Both the position numbers and the translations under genes were made by a program. Below are positions 35,465 through 46,359 of a DNA stretch of 64,000 bases, in pieces (the stretch's first letter is position 1; each line of letters starts with the position of its first letter). This stretch comes from Primulina eburnea. Its lineage: Eukaryota > Streptophyta > Magnoliopsida > Lamiales > Gesneriaceae. A model generated the notes under the pieces. The model saw only the letters and a list, made by a program, of their open reading frames with translations, ran no database searches and was not told the DNA's origin. The stretch is taken from the NCBI RefSeq assembly GCF_022965805.1, contig NW_027331260.1, positions 496,001 to 560,000 on the forward strand, given 5' to 3'.

Positions 35465-37311
35465 CGTTGAGGGATTCGTTGGACTTCGATCGGGGCCGTC
35501 GCTGCTGTACAACTATCTTAAATTTACAAACTTAACTTGCATAACTTAGACGTATTAATCAAACTTACCTACGAGCTCATTTACTCCCTTAGGACGTTCT
35601 ACAATTCCCGTGACTCGACCTTGTAAACCATTGAACTAAGCCATGTCATCAATCCTCAAAGGATACTATAAAATTTTTGCCCAAAAATGTAAAGGACACG
35701 GACCCCGTGCCTACCTCCGTGTATGGGTCCGTGTAGGCTCTGGTGAGAAGGCTCGGAAAGAAGGGTGGACACGGACCCCGTGTCAGGGTCTGTCTGAGGG
35801 TCCGTCTAGATATTGTAAAAAGACACCGAAAAGAAACAAAGGCATGGACCCCGTGCCAGGGTCCCTGTAAGGGTCCGTCTACTCTCTGGAAAACAGCACT
35901 TCGGGTGGAACAAGGGCACGGACCCCGTGTGGGAGTCCGGGTGAGGGTCCGGGTACCTACTGTGAACGCGAACTTACGAAAATTTTGTACATGTTTCGCT
36001 TAACTTTCTAGACTCAATTGCACGGACTATGAATCGACATCCCAAGACTCATCCTAGAACGCCACAACATCAAACCACATTCGTACAAATTCCCAAAGCG
36101 ACTATGTTCACCCTACGACACATACCATTCAAAACGTTGTAATTGACATCAAAAGTTACCTTCGACTTTTAATTAAATCGAGCGCCTACTGACATGAACC
36201 GAAACCTCAAAAATACTCCCAACGTCGTACTAGCCGCAACAATAAAATCTCAAGAACACATCAAAACATAATTTTCTGAAAAACGAAGTTTGAGCAGTCC
36301 CACGAAAAACACCATAACTCACTCAATTTTTATCCAAAAATTTCTCATTTACTGTCAAATCGAATGTATCGAAAAGTTCTACAGTTTTCACGTTGAAATT
36401 TTTCTCATATTCCTGACCGAAAAGTCGCAGTATTTAGAAAGGAATGTAAAAACGAGTTTTCAGATCTAAAATTAATTCAAAACTGATCCGAATCGTTTTC
36501 TGCTCAAACGACGAACGTCACACATATATTTTTATGCATAAAACAACGCAACACATAATATGACATGATCGATGCAGAAAGAACAGATTATACGTGCCTT
36601 TGATGATAAACGTTACCGACACGGCATACCGAAGCAGAGATAGAAGCGAGGTTGATCCGGGACGAACGTGGCGCTAAAATCTTGCGATAAAAACTCTCTA
36701 AAATTGATGGAATGGTGAAGGGGATGGGGCAGCTGCTGATGGGAAGGAGAACCCTAGTTTTTCTCTCTTTCAAAGTAATAAAAATCTGAAACGTGAAGTG
36801 AGTGTGTGTGTTTAGTCGTGTACAGGTGTGTGTAAAAGTGTGTAAGTGTGTGTGAGGTAGAAAACGTGTCTGTGTGTTTTTAATTAGGAGAAATTAGCGC
36901 TAAATTAATTAATTAAAAATACTAATTAAAGGGTACCCACACTAATTTAATCAAACTCTACAATTAAAATAATTACACACCAATTTTAAAAGTTTTAAAC
37001 TCTAAAATCACTCAATACATAAATAAGGCTTTAAAATATTAAAACTCTATATTTTATTTAAAATGCCCCATCCTAAATCTTAAAATAAAATACCACATTC
37101 TAATTAAATTGCCAAAATCCTCACCGGTCTTTTCCTCGATCCCCCCTCGAATAATCGCCTGAAACATGAAACTCGAAAAACATTTTAACGTGCATCACAT
37201 AATGCATTTAAATAAATCATGCACCACGAAAACTCATTTTAAATTAAAATAAATGCATTAACAATTTAAATAAATGCATGGGTTATACGTGTACAGAGTT
37301 TGGGCACTACA
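35465..37311 (-). repeat. 3' LTR of I, part 2
   Basis: It resumes after J and ends GGGCACTACA. It carries a box array of its own type (35697-35953) and a GT-rich run near 36800-36880. The frame near 36588-36773, with a similar one in the other LTR (43217-43402), is LTR DNA and not a gene. Both LTRs of I are near 2.27 kb and look about 96% identical by eye. Confidence 0.92.
35697..35953 (-). promoter_or_regulatory. CACGGACCCCGTG box array in I 3' LTR (4 pairs)
   Basis: The first box of each pair, CACGGACCCCGTG or a close form, starts at 35697, 35770, 35843 and 35917, that is every 73, 73 and 74 bp. The partner GGGTCCGTG or close form starts 28 bp later each time (35725, 35798, 35871, 35945). 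The partner is the inverted form of the first half of the box. This array lies about 1.4-1.6 kb from the LTR start, further in than in the other families. Confidence 0.88.
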
Positions 37312-37330
37312 GTTCCTCCTCCACTTATAA
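37312..37330 (-). other. Polypurine tract of I
   Basis: GTTCCTCCTCCACTTATAA follows the LTR edge on the plus strand, giving a purine-rich run on the element strand before its 3' LTR. Confidence 0.8.
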
Positions 37331-37341
37331 AAATTTCGTCC

Positions 37342-38409
37342 TCGAAATTAAATCTTACCAAACAACTCCGGGTAGCGAATCCTCATTTCCTCTTCTGACT
37401 CCCAAGTGGCCTCTTCCACCGATTGGTTCAGCCACTGGACTTTGACTAGCTTAGTCACTTTGTTCCGGAGTCTGAGTTCCTGTCTGTCTAGGATTTGAAT
37501 CGGTTTCTCCTCATAAGACAGGTCTGGAGTAAGCTGTAACGGCTCGTAGCTCAGAACATGGGAAGGGTTAGCTAGATACTTCCTCAACATCGAGACATGG
37601 AACACATTGTGTACCCCGGCCAGATTCGGCGGAATGGCTACACGATAAGCTAACGTCCCAACTATGTCCAAAATCTAAAACAACCCAATGAACCTCGGAC
37701 TCAGTTTGCCTCTTTTCCCAAATCTCATCACACCCTTCGTGGGTGCTATCTTGACGAATACGTGATCACCGACGGCAAACTCGAGATCTCTCCTTCTCTT
37801 ATCAGCATAGCTCTTCTGACGGCTTTGGGCGGTCTTCATTCTGTCCCGAATCTTGGCTACTACAGCTGCGGTCTGCTGAACTATTTCTGGAACAAGTTCT
37901 GCTCTCTCACCAACTTCATCCCAATGAACTGGTGATCTGCACTTCCTTCCATACAACGCCTCATAGGGAGCCATACCAATGGATGCTTGGAAACTGTTGT
38001 TGTATGTGAACTCCACTAGAGGTAGCTTAGACTCCCAACTTCCTTGAAAATCAATCATACAGGCCCTTAGCAAATCCTCCAAAATCTAAATCACTAGCTC
38101 AGACTGGCCATCTGTCTGCGGGTGAAAGGCTGTACTGAACAGCAACTTTGTCCCCATGGCTGCATGTAAGCTCTTCGAGAAAGACGACGTAAACCTCGGG
38201 TCCCTGTCGGACACAATCGAAACTGGGAACCCATGTAGACGGACTATTTCCCTGATATAAAGCTCTGCATACTGCGTCATGGAGAAAGTCGTCTTCACTG
38301 GCAAAAAGTGCGCTGATTTCGTGAGTCGATCCACAATAACCCAAATGGCATTGAAGCCTCTGATTGATCTAGGCAATCCAAAGACGAAGTCCATCGTGAT
38401 GTTCTCCCA
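37342..38409 (-). pseudogene. pol: Pol of I: integrase and chromodomain
   Basis: [18 protein letters not shown] (first Asp), [14 protein letters not shown] (second Asp, near 38205) and [12 protein letters not shown] (third acidic residue) are all intact. Stops near 38083 and 37673 split the frame. The GKRGKLSPRF block and the chromodomain end VEEATWESEEEMRIRYPELF follow. This is the only integrase in the window with all three core acidic residues visible, but its frame is broken. Confidence 0.92.
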
Positions 38410-39805
38410 TTACCACTCTGGGATGGGGAGTGGCTTAACCAATCCCGCATGCCTCTGATGTTCTGCCTTCACTTGCTGACAAGTGAGGCATTCAGACACA
38501 AACCTGCGGATGTCTCTCTTCATCCCTGGCCACAAATACAGAATCTGTAGGTCCTTATACATCTTAGTACCTCCTGGGTGGATAGAATAAGGAGATGCGT
38601 GTTCCTCCGTCATAATATCCTGTCTGATCGCATCAACATTAAGCACCCACATTCTACCTTTGTATCTCACAATTCCATCCGACACTGTATAAAGAACATT
38701 GCCCTTGGCTTCATCTTTCAGTCTCCATTTCTGTAGCTGCTCATCTGAAGACTGTCCTGCTCGGATACGGTCTAGCAAATCAGATTTGACGGTCAGATTA
38801 GACAGTCTAGGAGCTCTGCCCTCCCGATAAATCTCTAGACCAAACTTCTGAATTTCAAACTGAAGAGGTCTCTGCGCTGATAACTGAGCTATGACGGCAA
38901 CTTTTCTGCTCAAAGCGTCTGCGACCACATTAGCCTTTCCCGGATGGTAGCTAATCTCACAGTCGTAGTCTTTCACCAACTCTAGCCATCGCCTCTGTCT
39001 CATATTCAGTTCCTTTTGCATGAAGAAGTACTTCAGGCTTTTGTGATCGGTAAATATCTGGCATTTCTCGCCGTACAAGTAGTGTCTCCAAATCTTCAAT
39101 GCAAAGACGACGGCGGCTAATTCTAATCATATGTCGGATAATTCTTCTCATGCACCTTTAACTGTCTGCAAGCATAAGCTATCACCCGACCCTGCTGCAT
39201 CAAGACTGCGCCTAAACCGAGCTTAGATGCATCGGCGTATAACACAAAATTCCCTTGCCCTGATGGCATGGCTAACACTGACGCTGAAATAAGGGCTTGC
39301 TTCAACGTATCAAAGCTCTTCTGACATTCATCATTCCACACAAACTTAGCATTATTTTTGTTCAGTGCCGTGAGTGGCACTGCTATCGATGAAAATCCTT
39401 GGGTGAACTTACGCTAAACCCAGAAAACTGCGGATTTCCGATGCATTCTTCGGTTCACCCAATCCTTAACTGCCGCTACCTTGGTTGGATCCACCTCAAT
39501 TCCACTGCTAGAAATAATATGACCCAAAAACGCTACCTTCTCCAACCAAAACTCGAACTTACTGAACTTCGCAAACAACTTGCGACCCTACAAAACTTGC
39601 AACACTGTCCTCAAATGCTGGCTATGCTCCTCATGGCTCTTCGAGTAAATGAGAATATCGTCAATGGATACTATGACGAACTGATCAAGGTAAGGCTGAA
39701 ATACTCGGTTCATTAGGTCCATGAAAATAGCTGGAGCATTCGTCAGTCCAAATGGCATCACTAAGAAATCGTAATGCCCTAATTTAGTTCTGAAGGCTGT
39801 CTTAG
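38410..39805 (-). pseudogene. pol: Pol of I: RNase H and second half of reverse transcriptase
   Basis: RNase H shows [27 protein letters not shown] and [14 protein letters not shown] one-base deletion near 39125 breaks the HDLEL-like block. The reverse transcriptase catalytic motif reads SIDDIL near 39660. The upstream edge is at KTAFRT (about 39790), where homology stops abruptly. The first half of the reverse transcriptase and the whole protease are missing. Confidence 0.88.
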
Positions 39806-40655
39806 TTTTACTTTACTATGTCCTCGAGTTCTAACTTCTCTCACAATTCCCAATATTAGAAATGGAGGTTCAAACTTATTGTATATTACCTTCCTTATAC
39901 TATACCCGTAATGTTCATCGATCTATTACATTAGCATTTATGCAGTTCAATCTAAGAAATCTTAGCACCAAAAGTTACTGATCAACTTCTATCCTTGGTA
40001 CTACACTCGAAAGTTAAACCTTATCTTAATCCCATAATAATATTGACCTACGATCCTTGAATCGAGTCTTTACCATACAACACTAACTTACGTAACTTTG
40101 CTGTTTACAAGTACATCCCAAATAAAGATTGCTGCTAATCTTAAATTTCAAGTAACACTAATCCATAAAATCTCAGAATATACAATATCGATAATCTGCT
40201 TAGATAATAAAAACTTCCTAGCATCAAACACATGCTTAAACTATTTCATTCCCAATTACATCATAAGTAAGGCCTAAGACGCTTAAATCTTCCTCATTCG
40301 AACGAATATCACAATTTGACGTATCCTCAATACTTAATTCATTCTAACGTATAAAGCTTAATAGGTTTCCCATGTTAATGATGGACTAATTCTAATAAAT
40401 CAACTTCACTTATAACCCACAGAATTCTAGAATCCTCATATAAAGATTGTGGATTTCTTACTCGATAAAAATCTTAATATTCGACATTGCTAACCTATGT
40501 TAAATACAACTAATTCCCTTTTTATTTCACCCAATATCCCAATATGATCACCTATTCCATAAACTTAAAATCAAAACTTACACGACCCAAGTAGTCTTAG
40601 ATAACCTAATTCCAGTACTCATATCCACTTAATCCTACGTTTCTTAATCACTTAC
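39806..40655 (-). other. Unexplained 850-bp AT-rich stretch replacing protease/RT of I
   Basis: Relatives carry zinc knuckle, protease and the start of reverse transcriptase here. In I the sequence is AT-rich, shows no frame with a known domain and no LTR or inverted termini I can recognise. Both edges cut coding homology cleanly. It may be filler from repair or sequence picked up before transposition. Confidence 0.6.
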
Positions 40656-41412
40656 AAAGATTCCTCAAGACAAGGTGCCTTTTGCCAAGCCTATCGACCT
40701 CAATGTCTCTTTGGTTTTGCCCTGCCGCCAAAGCTCTCGACACGGCAACTACATAAGAAGTAGGGCCAGCTACCCTCACATCACGGCGCAAGATCGGCCG
40801 CAATCCATCCATGAAATGCCTCAGTTTTTCTTGGGCATCATTCGCAATGAGGGGTACGAAGTAACACCCCCTCTCAAAATTTCTGACAAAATCTGCCACA
40901 CTACTGTCTCCCTGTATCAGCGTCATAAATTCCCTGGTCAGACGAGAGCGTACCTCTTCAGTGAAGTACTTGGCGTAGAACACCTCTTTGAATCCATTCC
41001 ACGACAGAATCTGCAAGTTCACTGCCACTGATGCACTCTCCCACCATAGTCTAGCATCCCCTGACAACAAGAATATAGCACATCTGACCCTGTCAGCGTC
41101 AGTCAGCTCCATAAAGTCAAATATTACTTCGATGGACTTGATCCATCCCTCAGCTACCATCGGGTCAGTAGTACCCGAAAACTCCTTCGGACTCATCCTC
41201 CGGAGCCTCTCATATACTGCCTCTGGTCTAGGCCTCTCCTCGGGGCCTACAGCAGTCTGGTTCCTCGCAAACTATGCGAAGAATTGCGTCATACCAGCAA
41301 GCATCTGCGCCTGCATATCTGGTGGTGGTGGTGGAGGATTGGCTCTTCCCTCATCTCGAGGCTCTCTGTCCTCCTCCCTAGCTTCCTGGTTAATCATACA
41401 TCTAGGAGGCAT
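40656..41412 (-). pseudogene. gag: Gag of I, C-terminus missing
   Basis: The start at 41412-41410 gives MPPRCMINQEAREE, followed by a run of prolines. A stop follows FFA near 41272. The capsid-like domain MSPKEFSGTTDPMVAEGWIK.. and LLSGDARLWWESA is open down to about 40690. The zinc knuckle is missing because homology ends near 40660. The sequence type differs from the Gag of B, C, D, F and J. Confidence 0.88.
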
Positions 41413-41645
41413 ACTGTTCCAATGAATTACCCAACACGTAAACCCAACATGCATGTACATATATCAATATTTTATGATGCACGTTAATCAAACTTAAAAC
41501 ATGCACATACTAAAATCAAAACTTAATGCTTAATACATAACACAAATTCAAAACTTTAAAACTTACAGACTTGAGGTGTGACTTCGTGAGCTTCTTGTGA
41601 CTGACGGTAGGCATAACTATTTACAAGAACACCGCTCTGATACCA
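41413..41645 (-). other. 5' leader and primer-binding site of I
   Basis: CTCTGATACCA (41635-41645) is the initiator tRNA-Met site in complement, 2 bp from the LTR at 41648. The leader is 220 bp with no supported frame. Confidence 0.87.
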
Positions 41646-41647
41646 AC

Positions 41648-43935
41648 TGTAACATACCGTACTTTTCATACTCAAAATTTGCGGAAAAATTAAAAATTTT
41701 CTTAAACATGCTGCATACTTGAACGTACATGCTTCATCATTTTGCGTAGAAGATGTTTCAAAGCAAGTGACCCATAACATAATAAATGCCTGATCAGACA
41801 AACCACAGTACTGGGCTGACAGGGACGTATCCACTGCCACATACATGAAATCCCCGTTCATAATTTAACGGGCTGGTTGGTCCCAGTTCATAATTTAACG
41901 CTTCCCAACCACGATCTAACCCGTTCATAATTTAACGGGCGAATTGGTCCCCGTTCATAATTTAACGCTTTCCAATCCTAAACATAAATTTGGTCACAAG
42001 ACATTTAGCATACCTCAAAAACTTAAAATATTTTCTTTTTGCACGTCAACATACTTACCTGGCATTGAGGGATCGTTGGACTTCGATCGGGGCCGTCGCT
42101 GCTGTACAACTATATTAAATTTACAAACTTAACTTGCATAACTTTGACGTATTAATCAAACTTACCTACGAGCTCATTTAATCGCTTAAGACGTTCTACA
42201 ATTCCCGTGACTCGACCTTGTAAACCATTGAACTAAGCCACGTCATCAATACTCAAAGCATACTATAAAATATTTGCCCGAAAATATAAAGGACACGGAC
42301 CCCGTGCCTACCTCCGTGTATGGGTCCGTGTAGGCTCTGGTGAGAAGGCTCGGAAAGAAGGGTGGACACGGACCCCGTGTCAGGGTCCGTCTGAGGGTCC
42401 GTCTAGACACTGTAAAAAGACACTGAAAAGAAACAAAGGAACGGACCCCGTGCCAAGGTCCGTCTACTCTCTGGAAAAAAGCACTTCGGGTGGAACAAGG
42501 GCACGGACCCCGTGTGGGAGTCCGGATGAGGGTTCGGTTACCTACTGTGAACGCGAACTTACGAAAATTTTGTACATGTTTCGCTTAACTTTCTAGACTC
42601 GATTGCACGGACTATGAATCGACATCCCAAGACTCATCCTAGCACGCCATAACATCAAACCACATTCGTACAGATTCCCAAAGCGACTATGTTCACCCTA
42701 CGACACATACCATTCAAAGGTTGTAATTGACATCATAGGTTACCTACGACTTTTAATTAAATCGAGCGCCTATTGACATGAACCGAAACCTCAAAAATAC
42801 TCCCAACGTCGTACTAGCATACCTAAACGCAGCAACGATCATCCGACGATTCCCAACGAAGCCTGCAACAATAAAATCTCAAGAACACATCAAAACATAA
42901 TTTTCTGAAAAACGAAGTTTGAGCAATCCCACGAAAAACATCATAACTAACTCAATTTTTATCCAAATATTTTGAATTTACTGTCAAATCGAAGATATCA
43001 AAAAGTTCTACAGGTTTCACGTTGAAAGTTTTCTCATATTCCCGACCTAAAAGTCACAGTATTTAGAAAGGAAAGTAAAAACGAGTTTTCAGATCTAAAA
43101 TTAATTCAAAACTGATCCGAATCGTTTTCTGATCAAACGACGAATGTCACATATATAATTTTATGCATAAAACAACGCAACACATAATATGAAATGATCG
43201 ATGCATAAAGAACAGATTATACGTGCCTTTGATGAAAAGCGTACCGACACGGCGATACCGAAGCGGAGATAGAAGCGAGGTTGATCCGGGACGAACGTAG
43301 CGCTAAAATCTTGCGATAAAAACTCTCGAAAATCGATGGAATGGTGAAGGGGATGGGGCGGCTGCTGATGGGAAGGAGAACCCTAGTTTTTCTCTCTTTC
43401 AAAGTAATAAAAATCTGAAACGTGAAGTGAGTGTGTGTGTGTTTAGTCGTGTACAGGTGTGTGTAAAAGTGTGTAAGTGTGTGTGAGGTAGAAAACGTGT
43501 GTGTGTGTTTTTGATTAGGAGAAATTAGTGCTAAATTAATTAATTAAAAATACTAATATAAGGGTAACCCACATTAATATAATCAAACTCTACAATTAAA
43601 ATAATTACACCAATTTTAAAAGTTTTAAACTCTAAAATCACTCAATACATAAATAAGGTTTTAAAATACTAAAACTCTATATTTTATTTAAAATGCCCCA
43701 TCCTAAATCTTAAAATAAAATACCACATTCTAAATTGCCAAAATCGTCACCGGTCTTTTCCTCGATCCCGTCTCGAATAATCGCCTGAAACATGAAACTC
43801 GAAAAATTTTAACGTGCATCACATAATGCATTTAAATAAATCATGCACCACGAAAACTCATTTTAAATTAAATTAAATGCATTAACAATTTAAATAAATG
43901 CATTGGTTATACGTGTACAGAGTTTGGGCACTACA
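41648..43935 (-). repeat. 5' LTR of I
   Basis: 2,288 bp, TGTAACATACCG to GGGCACTACA on the plus strand. It includes a box array (42294-42530) with first boxes at 42294, 42367 and 42440 (73 bp apart); the fourth follows at 42502 after a loss of about 11 bp. GT-rich runs lie near 43425-43510. Confidence 0.93.
42294..42530 (-). promoter_or_regulatory. CACGGACCCCGTG box array in I 5' LTR
   Basis: Same layout as the 3' LTR: period 73 and 73 bp, then 62 bp where a short deletion removed part of the third unit. Partner boxes GGGTCCGTG follow 28 bp after the first boxes in the intact units. Confidence 0.85.
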
Positions 43936-43940
43936 CTTCC

Positions 43941-45272
43941 GACAGATGTAAACCTTTCAGGTTGAGACATGTAAATCTCTTCCTTAATATCCCCATTAAG
44001 AAAGGCTGTCTTGACATCCATCTATCATATCTCATAGTCATACCATGCAAATATGGCTAGCAATATCCTTATAGACTTGAAAATTGCAACTGGTGAAAAG
44101 GTTTCCTCAAAGTCAACTCCTTGTCTTCGAGTATTTCCTTTTGCCACCAATCGCACCTTGAAGGTCAAAACCTTCCCATCCGCCCCAAGTTTCATCTTGT
44201 AAATCCATTTACACCCTATGGAACAATTCCATCAGGCGGATCCACGAGATTCCACACTTGGTTTGAATGCATGGAATTCATCTCAGATTCCATTGCTTCA
44301 AGCCACTTGGATGAATCGGCATCAGATAATGCTTCCTTGAAGGTCCTTGGATCACATCCATGGTTAGGCTCATCGTGGCCTTCTTCAAGAAGCAGACCAT
44401 ACCTCATAAGTGGTCTTGAGACTCTCTCGGATCTTCTTGGAGCTTGTATCTCCTCTCTTGGCTCTTCGGGTGTGGGTTCTATAATTTTGGGTGTCTCTCG
44501 AACCTCTTCGAGTTCTATCATCTCCCATTTTCTATCCAATAGAAATTCCTTTTCCAAAAAGGTTGCATTCCTAGAAACAAACACCTTTGTTTCTTGGGGA
44601 TGATAGAAATAATATCCAACAGAATTCCTTGGATATCCCACAAAGTAACATAAAATGGATCGACTATCCAATTTATCTCCCACTACCTGCTTCACATAAG
44701 CAGGGCACCCCCATATTCTAAGATAAGAATATTTGGGAGGCTTTCCCATCCATATCTCATATGGAGTCTTATCAACTGTCTTTGAATGAACATTGTTCAA
44801 CAACAGTGCCGCTGTCTCAAGCACATATCCCCAAAAAGATGGCGGCAACTCTGTGAACCCCACCATATACCGAACCATATCCATCAAAGTCCGGTTACGA
44901 TGCTCCGAAACACTATTCAACTGTGGTGTAGCGGGCGGAGTCCACTGCGAGAGAATCCCATTCTCCCTAAGATACTCTTGGAACTCGGCACTCAAGTACT
45001 CACCACCTCGATCCGATCGAAGTGTCTTGATTCTTCGTCCCAACTTCTTCTCTACTTCACTTCTGAATTCTTTGAACCTTTCAAAGGCTTCAGACTTGTA
45101 TTTCATCAAATACACATACCCATATCTCGAAAAGTCATCGGTAAAGGTGATGAAGTAGGCATGTCCATGCTTAGTGGTGATGCTAAGCGGACCGTACACA
45201 TTGGTATGGATCAAATCCAATAACCATTTGGCTCGCTCCACATGGCCTTTTAAAGGGAATTTTGGTCATCTT
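43941..45272 (-). pseudogene. pol: Pol of E: integrase and start of reverse transcriptase
   Basis: A 341-codon frame (45241-44216) carries the copia integrase. The first core acidic position is Asn (LIHTNVYGP, near 45205) where copia relatives have Asp. The second is kept (LRSDRGGEY, near 45020), as is the Glu of SEHRNRT (near 44900). It runs into the start of the reverse transcriptase (FKEALSDADSSKWLEAMESEMNSM near 44260). The rest up to 43941 is full of stops. The reverse transcriptase continues on the far side of element I. Confidence 0.92.
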
Positions 45273-45767
45273 TCATTTCAGACACGATTCACAAGTCGTG
45301 AGAGCATTAATATCAGACATATCAAACATGCCCACTCCCACTAGCTTGTTCATCCTTCTTAGGAAAATATATCCTAATCGAGCATGCCACAATTGTGCCG
45401 AATTTAGAGTATCTTGTTTTCCTTTGTTTGTTGTTGTTATTGCTTGGACATTGTTTAGTGGAATATATTTCAATTTTAAGTTATAGAGATCGTTTTCAAG
45501 TTCTCCAGTACCAATTAAACATTCATTCTTGTAAATGTTGCAAACACCTTTGCTAAATAAACAAGAATATCCATTTTTATCAAGCATAGAAATGGAAACA
45601 ATGTTTTTCACCAATTCAGGTACAAACAAAACATTTCTTAAAATTAACTTAAAATCATTGTTCAACAGAAAGTAAATATCTCCTATGGCCTTGGCAGCAA
45701 CTCTTGCTCCATTTCCCATCCTCAAGAAGGTCTCACCTTCCCTAAGCCTTCTACTTCTTCCCATCAC
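45273..45767 (-). pseudogene. pol: GAG-pre-integrase region of E
   Basis: FLRMGNGARVAAKAIGD.., then LVKNIVSISMLDKNGY and LWHARLGYIFLRRMNKL with CESCLK at the end is the copia segment between protease and integrase. The His and Cys residues of the zinc-binding domain are visible. It follows the protease after a stop near 45768. Confidence 0.9.
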
Positions 45768-45977
45768 CTATAACTCATTATAGAGATGTGAGCCACAGCC
45801 GGTATCAAATACCCAAGAAGTAGAATTAATTAAAATGTTTACTTCAATGTAGAACATACCATTTCCAGAACCTTTCTGGGCAAGATATTCTCTGCAGTTA
45901 CGCCTCCAATGTCTAGGCTTCTTGCAGTGATGACAAATATCAACAGTCTTGTCAGCCTTTACTGGTGTGGCTGCCAC
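45768..45977 (-). pseudogene. pol: Zinc knuckle and protease of E
   Basis: CHHCKKPRHWRRNC is a C-x2-C-x4-H-x4-C zinc knuckle (near 45900-45940), and WVFDTGCGSHL is the copia protease active site (near 45790-45825). The stop after YNEL near 45770 interrupts the protease. Confidence 0.9.
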
Positions 45978-46359
45978 AACGGGATTCGGAGCTTACCTCA
46001 TCAAGGGCACGTTCTTCTTGGGACGTTTGGAAAGAACACTTCTTTCCCTTCCCAAGTGGACCAGTCTTCGTACCAGATGAATAAGCCACATAAAGAACCG
46101 AATTCTCATCTTTCATAGAAGCCTGCATATAACACTCGGCTTTCAAGTCATGGTCACACCATTCCTTGAAAGTCTGCAATTCCTCAGGAGTGCAGTCAGT
46201 CGGAGCCTCAATAGGGAGCGACTCAGTCAGTGTATATGCTATTCTTTCCGATTTCAAGACAATTTTTAGGTTTCTCAGCCAATTGAGGTAGTTAGGTCCG
46301 GTTAATACGTTTTTGTCGAGTATTGCAGATAACGGGTTGCGTATCGAAGACATTGTCAA
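45952..46359 (-). pseudogene. gag: Gag N-terminus of E, internally deleted
   Basis: MTMSSIRNPLSAILDKN then LTGPNYLNWLRNLKIVLKSE and EWCDHDLKAECYM match a plant copia Gag. Only about 135 codons separate the start from the zinc knuckle, far fewer than usual, and the frame changes at the junction. The middle of Gag seems to be lost. Confidence 0.85.

Larger units (their letters stand above)
26323..43935 (-). mobile_element. Ty3/gypsy chromovirus I with CTTCC duplication
   Basis: The 3' LTR is 26323-26737 plus 35465-37311 and the 5' LTR is 41648-43935. The duplication CTTCC is at 26318-26322 and 43936-43940, splitting the copia E reverse transcriptase. Internally it has integrase, RNase H and part of a reverse transcriptase, an unexplained 850-bp stretch, and Gag. 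Its Pol is closer to A than to the C/D/J group. Confidence 0.95.

Noticed and set aside
36588..36773. A 61-codon frame also present at 43217-43402
   Set aside because: It is the same stretch in the two LTRs of I. Repetition comes from LTR identity, not from selection on a protein.
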